This document shows positions 1 to 10,189 of a stretch of DNA of 64,000 nt, piece by piece. The stretch is taken from positions 46,346,307-46,410,306 of the forward strand of contig JAWZYU010000020.1 of assembly GCA_038380435.1 (NCBI GenBank), written 5' to 3'. Position 1 is the stretch's first letter. Each line of letters opens with the position of its first letter. The DNA is from Ryuthela nishihirai. Lineage: Eukaryota; Arthropoda; Arachnida; Araneae; Heptathelidae. Position numbers and translations under genes: made by a program. Below the pieces are notes generated by a model. The model was given only the letters and a program-made list of their open reading frames with translations. It did no database searches and had not been told where the DNA came from.

Positions 1-3000
1 CTCGAAGTGAATAGATTCACAGGATATGTTTTAACAGCTAGTGGACAATCCTGAGCAGAGGTCATCGCAGGCACCTGAACTCTTTGCTTCTACTGGCATC
101 ATCAAATTCTACATTGGAGGAAGTCTTCCAGTGTAGATGGCTTCAGCCTTTAGTGGTGGGAGAACGCGTCTTTGCCCCATGTCTGCGATTAGGGGGCTGT
201 TTGATATTGTCGGCATTCCATTTCTCAATAAACATAGTTTCTTTAAACATCCCACTAACCATTTTCTCTCTATAGGCAGTTGGAATGTGAGGACTCTGCA
301 CAGAGCTTATTCTCTTGATGTCCTCACACAAGAATTCCACCATTATAATTTAGATATTCTAGGCTTGCAAGAGACCAGATGGACAGATAAAGGTCATATT
401 CTTAGAAATAATCTTAAATTTCTCTTTTCAGGGAGGAATGATAATAAAAATCACCAAGGTGTAGTCTGCTGCTCAGCAGACATGCTAGTGATGCTCTTCT
501 AGGATATAAGTGCATTAATGAAAGGTTTCTTACAGCAAAATTTCAGAGAAGCGTTAAAAACTTGAATGTTATCTGCTGTGATGCCCCAACTAAGAATGCT
601 GATGAGATTGAGAAGGATAGGTTTTAAGGACAACTTCAGGATATTTTGGATTCTGTCAAGAAAGGAGACATTACTCTTGTTCTTGGTGACTTCAATGCCA
701 AAGTTGTTACTAACTCTGACCTTTGGGGAGGGGTGATAGGCCCTTTTGGTATTGGTAGCTGCAATGGGCAACATCCCCTACATGTAAGTAAACTCAATGG
801 TTTCAGAATAACTAACACTTATTACAAACACTGCGACATACATAAGTACACATGGGTTTCACCTGATGGGCAGCATAAGAATATGATTGATTATATATTA
901 ACAGCAAATGGGCTAGTTCTGTTAAGAATACTAGGTCATATAGGGGAGCTGAAATTGGATCTGACATTACCTTGTTAAAAGTGTGTTGCAACTTAAACTT
1001 AAAAAGTGTTGTGCTAGGGTTAAAAATTTACCTTTAATACTGAAGCTCTGAAAGACCCAGTTATAGCTAAAGCTTACCATGATAGGTTGCTTAGTCATTA
1101 TGACAGTCATGGTTTGCTTACTACTGAAGTTGAGGAAGAAGGGCCCATTCTAAACAGGCTTTTTTGGAAACTAACAGTACTCTTTTAGGAAAAAAAGGAG
1201 CAGAGGAAGCAGAATTATTTGAGTGATATTGCACTTGAGGTTATTTCAGAAAGAAGGAACTGCGGGAATGTCCTTAATCAATAATGCCCTACTAATCCTA
1301 ATAGAAAGCATTACAGAGAGTTTAATAAACGTGTAGAGGATCAGTTAGCTGCTGATAATAATCTTTGGCTTGATGGGTTGTCTGACAAAGCTGAGGAAGT
1401 AGTTAGACAGCACAACAGCAGAGAGCTGTACCAGATACTTAATGTTTTGTGTTGTAGAAAATGGACAGGTATACAGGGATTGAAGGATAAACAAGGTAAG
1501 GTTATAGAAGGTGAGGATTCTGTCATGTCAATGTGGGCTGAGCATTTCAGTGATGTTCTAAACAATGTGGTTAGTTCTACTCCCATTGTTTGTAATGATG
1601 ATAGATGCATTACTGGCTTTAATGTTGGCCCTATAACACAATCTGAAGTTATTTTGGCTATTTCTTAACTTAAACTTCATAAATCCCAGGGGTTTATGAA
1701 GCCCCTATGGAAATGCTTAGAGCTGGGAATGTTTCGGTTACCACTTGGATGACTGAAATTTTAAATATCTTTTATGATAAAGGCATGGTTCCTATGGATT
1801 TTACCAGAGCTATTATTATACCTATTTTAAAAAAAGGTGCTCACAGTTCTTGTGATAATTATAGGGGTATCAGCCTACTCTCTGTTCAAGGTAAAGTTCT
1901 TTGCATGATTGTGCTTAATAGAATTAAGAATCTGGTTGACAGGCAATTGTGTGATGAGCAATGTGTATTCAGAAGTGGTAGAGGATGTGTGGATCAGATA
2001 TTTTCACTTAGGCAGATTCTTGAGAAATGTTTAGATTTTCAGAAACCTTTGGTTGCTAGCTTTGTTGATTTCAAAAAGGCTTTCGACTCTGTTGATCGTC
2101 ATAATTTGTGGTTGATTGTGAGATCATATGGTATACCGGACAAGTTAGTTAACATAATGAAAGCTCTCTATAATAACACTGTGTTGAATGTGAGAGTTGG
2201 TAAGTCTTGTAGCAATTGGTTTAGCATTACTTCTGGTGTTCGACAAGGGTGCATTTTGTCTCCGTTTCTCTTTAGTTTGGTTATTGATTATGTTATGCAA
2301 AATTCACTTCAAGGGAAAGATTTTGGCCTTAAATGGTCTGGAGATAGGAAAATTTCTGATTTAGATTATATGCTGATGATTTAGCCCTTGTGGCAAATGA
2401 TGTTGATGAGATGAACTCTTTCATTTGAGCTGTTGATGAAACTAGTACTAGAGTAGGTTTGGTTATAAACAGAGAGAAAACTAAAGTGATGAAAATTGGT
2501 CAGGCAGGCTGTGATTCAGTTAATCTGAATGGTTGCAATCTTGAACAGGTGTCACAGTTTAATTATCTTGGGAGCTATGTAACAGATACTGGTGATGTGT
2601 ACCATGAGATTAACAGACGGATAGGGATTGCCTCAGAACTTTTAAGAATCTGTGGAGAGTGTGGAGAAATATTTGTATACACCTAAAGACTAAAATAAGA
2701 CTGTATAATAGTTTGGTTCTTTCTAGGGTTAGTTATGGCAGTGAAACTTGGGCACTTTGTAAACAAGATAACAGGAAACTAGATGCTTACGCAGTATCTT
2801 GGACATTAGGTGGTTCAATTTTGTAACTAATGATGAGGTTAGGCAAAGGTATCGGCAACCTCCTTTAAGCAGCATATTGTGCAGAGAGGGACTTCATTGG
2901 TTTGGCCTTGCCCATATGGATAATTATAGATTGGCGAATAGGGTTATGAACAATGTGCCTAAAGGCTTAAGAAAGAGTGGGAGACCTAGGATGCAGTGGG

Positions 3001-3165
3001 CATACAATGTCAAACATGACCTTATTAGAATTGGTGTGCGGTGGCCAGATGCAGCAGATGTAGCTCAAGACAGACTACTTGGAGAACTAAATTGCACGGC
3101 CTGGTTAGACCTCCGTAGCCCATGGCTGCTTGAGGTTGATGATGGTGATGATGATAAATATTATT
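1..3165 (+). mobile_element. Non-LTR retrotransposon (RTE-like LINE), copy 1, broken
   Basis: This is a plus-strand LINE cut at its 5' side by the window edge. Fragments of one long polyprotein appear in shifting frames. An AP endonuclease domain (about 275-970) carries SIGSWNVRTLHRAYSLDVL and ILGLQETRWTDKG. A reverse transcriptase (about 1,700-2,400) carries DNYRGISLLS, SFVDFKKAFDSVDRHNLW and GVRQGCILSPFLF. A C-terminal part carries FNYLGSY and YGSETW-like motifs. A one-base frame change inside the catalytic YADD-like motif near 2,370 and several stops make it non-functional. The 3' end is a GATGAT-rich tail, typical of RTE-type elements. It is very similar to copy 2 at 10.2-13.8 kb. It lies antisense to the host gene. 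Confidence 0.92.
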
Positions 3166-3906
3166 GTATAATATTAGAGTTATTAATTTATATACTCTAA
3201 TATTACGCAAAATATTTATACATATTATATAATAAAATAAATATATATATTATTTATAATATTAGAGTATTAATATCCTCCACTACTTGAAGTACAATTC
3301 AGTCTTCCCTACTTATTTAGTGTAATCAAGTTTAACATGATCAAATGTGACTTTGACATAGCCATAAGTAACAACTTTTCTTTTGATAATAAAGTAAAAT
3401 AGTGTGACTAACTAGCTCAACTCTATTCCATTAACATATAATGCATAAAATCAAAAGGGACACCAAAAGGCAGAACGCAACTAACATTATATTATGGTTC
3501 TTATATCTCAATTTGCTCTCTCTCATTTGAGAGCAAACTAGAATCTGATAATTTGCAGTTCACCTAACTCTCTCAAATATTTTGTGAGCATTTCAATTGC
3601 AGGTAACATTCCTCAGCAGTCCCAGTTTGATTATAGATTCAATATTCTCCTTGCTGTGTGGTATCACATTTTGGTGTATCAACTGTACAGAATGAATGAA
3701 TGGATGAATAAACAAATAAAACATATTAGCATCCAACATTCCAGAATTTCAGGTATAATAAGCCCTCTTATCCTGCCTAAAGCTTTATAGTAGCTACCAT
3801 AAATCATTGAAGTATCTCAAAATCTTTTGATTAAGGCAGCTCCAAATATTGAGCTTTTGACTATAAGGTCTCAATAGAACTGCAATCCAATTCTGTTGAG
3901 ACTTGT
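3166..3906. other. AT-rich stretch without recognised gene
   Basis: An AT-rich spacer directly after LINE copy 1 has repeated TATAATATTAGAGT in both orientations (3,168-3,275). Nothing coding was recognised, and no RNF123 exon. Confidence 0.6.
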
Positions 3907-3918
3907 AGTTATGTCATG

Positions 3919-4304
3919 GTTTGGTTTGTTTTACCTCTGGGTGGCACTTTTTTGCACACAATGGACTAAATGGCCAGGTCACAAGGACCCTGAAGGCTCA
4001 GAGAAGGTTGGGGGAGGAGACTAACTGGAACAGCTGTTGGGAGACAGATGGTAGCCTCATGTCAAAGCCATCCAGTGTGTTCTTTAATGTGCACAGGGTA
4101 TGGCTCTCCCACACATGGGGCCATGGCTTAATGTCCCATCCAACGGATGGCAACCTTTCCAAGCCCATCAGTGTCCCCTACTGACTGTGAGCAAGGCAGG
4201 AAATTTTTCAGAGATAAATCTCAATGCTGATGCAGCCAGGACTCAAACCTGGGAACTGCAGATTACGAGCCTGATACACTACTGACTGAGCAACCCCTGC
4301 CTCC
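3919..4304 (-). mobile_element. SINE-A, full length, with 12-bp target-site duplication
   Basis: Read on the minus strand it begins with a tRNA-like head (A box like TGGCTCAGTCGGTA, B box like GGTTCGAGTCCC, here slightly mutated), then a conserved body, and ends with GGTAAAACAAACC. It is flanked by AGTTATGTCATG at 3,907-3,918 and 4,305-4,316. Confidence 0.9.
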
Positions 4305-4493
4305 AGTTATGTCATGTCTAAGTAGTAAATTTTAGGATAGAGGTTACTTTAGGGTAATTTATATATATATTTATTAAATTACTAATTTTATTTATCAGCT
4401 TAGGTCATTGGCTAATAAAATTAATTTTCAAAACTTACAAAAATAATGTGGTACATCTAATATTTTAACTGAAATATCAAAATTATAAAGGTT

Positions 4494-4515
4494 CATGCAT
4501 GTTGCAACATGCATG
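4494..4515. repeat. 22-bp perfect palindrome
   Basis: It is centred on ATGCATGTTGCAACATGCAT. It lies in repeat-free AT-rich intron or flanking sequence. Chance occurrence is possible in 64 kb of biased sequence. Confidence 0.85.
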
Positions 4516-4979
4516 CATAAGACAGTATGGTGTAGCAACATGGTTCATCATTAATTGAAACATAGCATTATGAACATAAAAGAATTTGCTCAAGGATTTT
4601 TTTACAACAGTTCATTTTGTCCTACAAAAATGTCAATTAAATAATGTCTTACACAAATATTAATTAAATAGCATAAGTTCAGAATCATAGTTTTCATTCA
4701 TGAAAACTAAATATCAAGTCAATGACTTAATTTCTTTTACCTAAGTAGTTGCTACCTTAGTCACCATTTTTACATTAATTTATGTTTATGTAATAGCACA
4801 CACTTTCAGCAGCCATTGTCTACTTTAATTAGCCATAGATGTTAAAATATTTATTTGAAGAAGACTATTCAGTATCATCAAGATACATTCAAGAAATATT
4901 ATTCATTGTTAAATAAATATCTCATTTTAATATCACACTATCGAATGACAGCAGCCAAAAGTGTCTGAGAGTAATAAAA

Positions 4980-5196
4980 AGAAGAAAGCTTCAAGAAGCT
5001 TCTTGCTACAAAGGTCTGGTAAGAGCCTGTCCATATAATACACCATAGAAAAGGTCTGTGAGGAAAGCAAGACCTCAGCAGAAAGCCAACGTAAGAAGCA
5101 TCCATGCCTTATTTGGGGTTTGATCAAAGGAACCAGGCTGAATCCCAGGTTCTTTTGATCCACAGCCAAGAATATTAGCCATTACCACAGGGGTGG
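4980..5196 (-). mobile_element. SINE-B, old copy
   Basis: On the minus strand this has a tRNA-like head (B box region GAACCTGGGATTCAGCC) and the body CTTTCTGCTGAGGTCTTGC, ending near AAGAAGCTTCTTGAAGC. It is diverged from the other copies. It lies about 110 bp from exon q, in the next intron in transcript order. Confidence 0.78.
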
Positions 5197-5306
5197 ACAG
5201 TACTATAATATTAAAGCAAAAAGGCAACTAAGATAACCCAGTAAGACATTTATTGCTGTAATAAATGTTTAAGAATTTAAATCAAATTATTGTAAAATAA
5301 TCAAAC

Positions 5307-5446
5307 CTTTTCTAATTGACGATGTGCAGCTATCTGATACAAACGAATAATGCCATCTACCAGCTCAATTATAGAACTGAATTCATCCTTCTCTTTCATT
5401 TGATTTGAAGATGGATATTTGGGAGCATCTGTCTTCAGCATTTTAC
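5307..5446 (-). CDS. RNF123: RNF123 exon q: IIELVDGIIRLYQIAAHRQL
   Basis: This 140-nt exon is the last one recognised in transcript order. It reads KMLKTDAPKYPSSNQMKEKD, a low-complexity linker, then EFSSIIELVDG and IIRLYQIAAHRQLEK. It matches [23 protein letters not shown]. The acceptor is TTTTCAAG and the donor GTTTGATT, ending in phase 0. The remaining C-terminal half, with the RING finger, should lie beyond the left edge; nothing between 1 and 5,300 resembles it. Confidence 0.92.
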
Positions 5447-5664
5447 CTTGAAAAATGAATTATGCATTTTTTATGGATTTCATTCTAATAGTCATTTAAA
5501 TCTTAAAGAGTATTTTTAACAGATTTTTTTTTATGAAAACAGCATACATATGATTTTATGTGACATGTAAATACCTAAAAATATTATTTGATTATGCTAT
5601 GTTAAAGGATCCATAATCAACAAAAATAACTAGCTGTACTCTCTTTTGGGTAAAAAGCAGTATT

Positions 5665-6460
5665 CTGAAAGAAAGAACTGCAGGAATAACCTTAATCAAT
5701 ATTCTACTAGTCCTAACAGATGACATTACAGAGAGTTTAAAAAGTGTGTAAATGATCAGTTGAAGGCTGATAAGAATCTTTGGTATGATAGCTTGGCTGA
5801 CAAAGCAGCAGCTAGACAGTAAAATAGCAGAGAGCTGTATTAAATAGTTAACGTATTGGGTGAGAAGAAAGAGATACTAAAACTACATAAATCCCCAGGG
5901 GTATATGAAATCACTACTGAAATGCTTAGACCTGGGAATGTTTTTCATGTCACTGAATGAAATTTTTAATATCTTTTACAATAAAGTTGTTATTCCTAAG
6001 TATTTTATCAGAGCTATTATTCCCATTTTTAAAAAAAGTGATCACAGTTCTTATGAAAACTATAGGGATATCAGCATACTTTCTGCTTCGAGTCAAGTTC
6101 TTTGCATGATTGTGTTTAATAAAATTAATAATTTGGTTGATGAGCAACTGTGTGATGAGCAGTGTGGATTCAGAAGTATTAGAGAATATATCAGATTTTT
6201 TCACAGACAGATTCTTGAGAAATATTTAGAGTTTAAAAAACATGGGGTTACTAGCTTTGTAGGTTTCAAAAAGGCATTTGACTCCATCGATTGACATAAT
6301 TTGTGGTTCATTGTAGGATCATATGGCATATCAGAGAAGTTAGTTAGCATAATGAAAGCTCTCTATAATAACACTGAGTCATGTGTGAGAGTTGTTATAG
6401 GCTTGTAGCAATTGGTTTAGTATTGCTACTGGAGTTTGACAAGGATGAATTTTGTTCCCT
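5665..6460 (+). mobile_element. RTE-like LINE, copy 3, decayed internal fragment
   Basis: This stretch aligns with the middle of copies 1 and 2, from the linker after the endonuclease to the reverse transcriptase. Recognisable pieces are SYENYRDISILSASSQVLCM, DEQCGFRS and FKKAFDSID at about 5,905-6,294. Many substitutions, deletions and stops, and missing 5' and 3' parts, show that it is much older than copies 1 and 2. Confidence 0.85.
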
Positions 6461-7618
6461 TTCCTCCAAATCCTCAAGCAGTTCGTGCGTGTATACATAC
6501 GAAAGGTAAATTCATTTCTCTGACTTCTTAAATGTTTCTTTTCTTTAAATAAAAATGAGACACTAATAAATTACTCTTAGCTTGTCCCGGTTTACTCCTA
6601 CCTGGACAAGCTAAATGCTCAGTGACACAGAAGTAAGTTTTATGATCATTGCATCAGATAGTTAACATAAAAAAGTATACTCACTGGAAGTATACAGATT
6701 CTTTAACCACTTTACCAATTAGAGGTAATACAACAGCATATTAAGCTCACCCATTTAGAGAATTTTTTTTTGAAAAGCAATGCTGATATTGATTGCACCA
6801 TTCAGAATTTTTTTAAATACTAAATGCATATTTTTGAAAATCAATTAGATTTAATTTTGATGTATAGCTTAACTTCTATGTCATCTTTCTATAAAAAAAG
6901 TTTTCATCAGAAATTCAGAATTTCAAAGATGGCTTCACAATGGCCTAATGTGGTACACCAATACTTTCGTACAATGCATTGTCAGAATGTAGAATGGTTC
7001 TCACGTTAACACAAAAGAGTGTGCTATTAATCTTTAATATGTGGAATACGAATTTATCTGCTCATATTATTTTTGCCATGTATATATACAATGCTATTAC
7101 CTTTTATAAAATTTCAAATCCTTTTCCTTTTCACACATTTCTCTTTATTATTTCATTCAGGAAAAAGAAATAAACCAATTTTTTGCTAAAAATAAGTTAA
7201 ACAGAATTTAGCCAAGCTGAGGAGGGAGAGCACAACTGATTGTATATATATATATGAAAGAGTGGCATAACCTGAAAAGTTTGAGCATGTCTGTTCTATG
7301 AAATCTGATCTGTCTCAGAAGAGTATATCTGAGCTATGGTAGGATGTCACCCTTTTTCCAACTGGTCTAAATTGTAAAAGATTTAAAAGGAGATATTCCA
7401 AGCATGATGAGATATTCCACATGAATACATTTAAAACGTTTGGACTTATTCTATGTATAGTTTTTTTGTATTACCAAGTATAAAATCATACATTAATGAT
7501 CTGTATGTCTTTCCAATGAAATTTCTTATGTTTGTCAGAATGTGTAATCTCTTTAATAACATCAGATAACCAAATAAGTTTCTGAGTTTTCCAATGTTAT
7601 CATTTCAATGAAAAGTAT
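6461..7618. other. Intron, nothing recognised
   Basis: AT-rich sequence between LINE copy 3 and the MITE-like element. The 61-64 codon frames here show no family resemblance. A (TA)n run lies near 7,240. Confidence 0.55.
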
Positions 7619-7708
7619 ATACCATCTTTCCCTGAAAATAAGACTGGATCTTGTATTAATTTTCGCTCCAAAAGACGCATTAGGGCTTATTTTCAGAGGA
7701 TGTCTTAT

Positions 7709-7786
7709 TTTTTCATGTACAACAATCTACATTTATTCATGTACAAAAATCTACATTTTTTCATGTACAAAAATCTACATTTATTC
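7709..7786 (+). repeat. Three tandem copies of a TCATGTACAAAAATCTACAT unit
   Basis: Three near-identical units of about 26 bp, each starting TTCATGTACAA, differ at one or two positions. They lie inside the MITE-like element and account for the repetitive YIYSCTKIYIFS-type open frame there. Confidence 0.8.
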
Positions 7787-8002
7787 AAATACAGTCATGT
7801 CATCTTCTTCTGGAACATTATCATCTCTCTCCAAACCCCGAATTCCGGCCTGAATTTCTTGTGACTCCATTTCCTGTAGAACCATTGGCCCCATTCTCTC
7901 ATGTCCAGCAATATATTATAATTAAATACTTACAAATACTTAATTATAATTTATATTATCATTTATTTATATTTAATTATATATTAATATTATTATTTTA
8001 TA

Positions 8003-8043
8003 ATTTAATACGTCTGTCATGTGTTGCAACGGACGTATTAAAT
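8003..8043. repeat. Hairpin, 12-bp perfect arms (ATTTAATACGTC)
   Basis: The arms at 8,003-8,014 and 8,032-8,043 are exact reverse complements, with a 17-nt loop. It lies in the middle of the MITE-like element. Confidence 0.8.
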
Positions 8044-8299
8044 GTGTCCATCTGGCTGATGATCTTAACTGGGGCTTATTTTTGGGGTAGGGCTTATATT
8101 ACGAGCATCCTGAAAAATTATGCTAGGGCTTATTTTCTGGTTAGGTCTTATTTTCGGGAAAATACAGTAAGCAAAATTTCAGGTAGTGTGTATGCGTCGA
8201 TACACAGTCAAAAGCACATGGCATGCTGAGTCAGTTGATGTGTTGCAAGTGTGAAAAGCAGTTCGGTGAAATTGGGAAAGGTGACAAAAATATATCTGC

Positions 8300-9290
8300 T
8301 TTGAAAACAGTTATTTGAGCTTGCTTATTTTATGAGTTTGAACTGGGGACTAAAGCAGCCCACAAGATATGTATGGCATTTGGAGAGAACACAGTGATCG
8401 AACAGATAGTTCAAAAGTGGTTCAGAAAATTTGTGTCAAGTGATGAGGCATTTGATGATACACCCCATGAGAGAAGACTGATTATCATTGATGACAATGA
8501 ACTAAGGCAACATCGAGTTGGATTCATGTCAAAAGGGCCAAGTGCTTACAGAACAGTTCCATGTAAGTGAAGAATCCATTTGCTTGCATTTATATTGCTC
8601 AGGAAAAATCTGGAAGCTGAGCAAATGGGTTCCATATGAACTGATGGCCAACAACAAACTCCAGAGGCTTATGATCTGCTTGTCATTGTTTTCACATCAC
8701 AAGAAGGAGCCATTTTGGACAGGTTGTTGATGTGTGATGAAAAATCGATTGTCTATAGGAATGTCAAACATTTATATTATTGATTGTTGTCCAGTGAACC
8801 TGTACCGCATACACCAAAGCCCAGATCCACCAACAGAAAATTTTGTTGTGTGTCTAGTGGACTACAGCTGGTATCGCCAATTATGAGCTTCTTGCCACTG
8901 GTCAAACAATCACTGCAGACATCTATTCAGCACAGCTACAATGGGTTGCAGATGTACTGCTCCAAAAACAACCTGCACTTGTTCATCGCAAAGGTGTTGT
9001 GGTCCTTTAGGACAATGCTTGCCCTCACCTGAGGACCTGAGACAAGTTCCACAGCCTTAGGTGGGAAATTCTACCCTACCCCTCTGTATTCTCCAGACAT
9101 CACACCATCGACTACCATCTTTTCTTGGCACTTAACAATTTGATGTGCAACTGCCAATTTCAAAACTGAGAAGCACTGGAAATGGAGCGGGCTGCTTTCT
9201 CTGCTTCTAAACTTTGGGAGTTCTACAGGAGTGGCATTTACAAACTTGTAACTCGTTGAGAAATAGATTGTGCTGAAGCTTACTTTCCTG
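8300..9290 (+). pseudogene. mariner-family transposase, broken
   Basis: The reading frame is recognisable in pieces. A helix-turn-helix part reads FYEFELGTKAA, then IVQKWFRKFVSSDEAFDD and IIIDDNELRQHR (8,373-8,570). It continues with KLSKWVPYELM (8,581-8,730) and a piece around the second half of the catalytic domain (PHTPKPRSTNRK at 8,784 onwards). Stops and frameshifts separate the pieces. The family encodes a DD34D cut-and-paste transposase of about 345 residues; this copy cannot make one. Terminal repeats were not identified with confidence. Confidence 0.88.
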
Positions 9291-9564
9291 AATAAAACAA
9301 TTCACCTTTTACATATGGTTTAATTTTACCCTCAAAAACTGCACAAACTCTTTTGATTACCTGATATATGTGCATGGAAATAGATCTGACTACTCCTTCC
9401 AAGTGTAGCATTCTCAATGTCAGAATCTCAGAGATTTCAGGTATTCTCAAAAAAAATTTCTTCTATTGCTAATCTAAGTAATGTGAAGTAAAATAATAAT
9501 TTAAAACTAAGAAATAATTCCTAGTTGAATTCCTAGTTGAAAATGGTAATATGACAATACTCAC

Positions 9565-9726
9565 CAAAGGTGGACGGTCCTCGATGTTTTGTTGCTGTTT
9601 GCTTCCCCATCTGCACTACAACATCTTGAAAAGTTTTTAACAAATGTGATTGAAGACCACCAATACGTTGAATTTCAAGGTAGTTAATGGAATTGTCACA
9701 AAATGTATAAGGAGGCACACTGAGAG
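9565..9726 (-). CDS. RNF123: RNF123 exon p: INYLEIQRIGGLQSHL segment
   Basis: This exon encodes LSVPPYTFCDNS, INYLEIQRIGGLQSHLLKTF and then a less conserved QDVVVQMGKQTATKHRGPS. It matches [20 protein letters not shown] of vertebrate RNF123. The donor is GTGAGTATT. The acceptor is either ACCTCACAG (used here, 162 nt) or CTCTCAG seven bases later. The exon ends with one base that joins GT of the next exon to give Gly. Its start needs one base from an upstream exon that was not found. Confidence 0.9.
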
Positions 9727-10189
9727 CTGTGAGGTCAAACATATAAATTTTGATAATTAATAATAAATGAAAGTATACACATAAATAAGCTCTCACTAAC
9801 TTTTGAAAAGATAAAAAAAAATGAATTTTCATAGAAATCATTATCTTAAACACATTTTGCATATTGAAAAATATTTATAGGAGTTCAAAGTACTAATATT
9901 AAACTCACCAAGTTTCTCTTTCATTAGCATTGATAGAATTTAAAATAACATGCCTTTCTAAGGATGAGTTGTTATGGTCAGCTTTTTGGGGAGGAATGTA
10001 TAATTTGTAAATCTATCATTTATATCTAACTTCATCAGCAGTGCGATCATAAGTGTTTTCTTTTGTATGAAGAAATTATACAGAAGATAAAAATAAAGAA
10101 AGATGAAGGATTACTTGAAGAATGATACAGATGAAAACTTATTAGAATCATTTATGGGTTACAAATAATATCCACCAACTTAGCTTGGA

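Larger units (their letters stand above)
7619..8168. mobile_element. MITE-like DNA transposon with AAAATAAGAC terminal inverted repeats
   Basis: The left end CTTTCCCTGAAAATAAGAC and the right end (reverse complement) TTTTCCCGAAAATAAGAC form inverted termini. Subterminal AGGGCTTATTTTC motifs recur at both ends, in inverted sense on the right. There is no transposase; the short open frame at 7,861-8,229 is a by-product. An internal AT-rich part includes three copies of a TTCATGTACAAAAATCTACA unit (about 7,709-7,786) and a 12-bp-arm hairpin. Confidence 0.75.

Noticed and set aside
3921..4184. Recurring open frame of about 87 codons (FTSERHFFAHHGLNGQVTW type) at many places
   Set aside because: It is the antisense reading of SINE-A, found in each copy; it is not a gene family.
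1..5300. C-terminal RNF123 exons including the RING finger
   Set aside because: No minus-strand stretch with Cys/His spacing of a RING or the expected helical parts was seen; these exons presumably lie beyond the left edge.
7709..7786. CRISPR-like repeat array
   Set aside because: Only three adjoining units without spacers, in a eukaryotic MITE.
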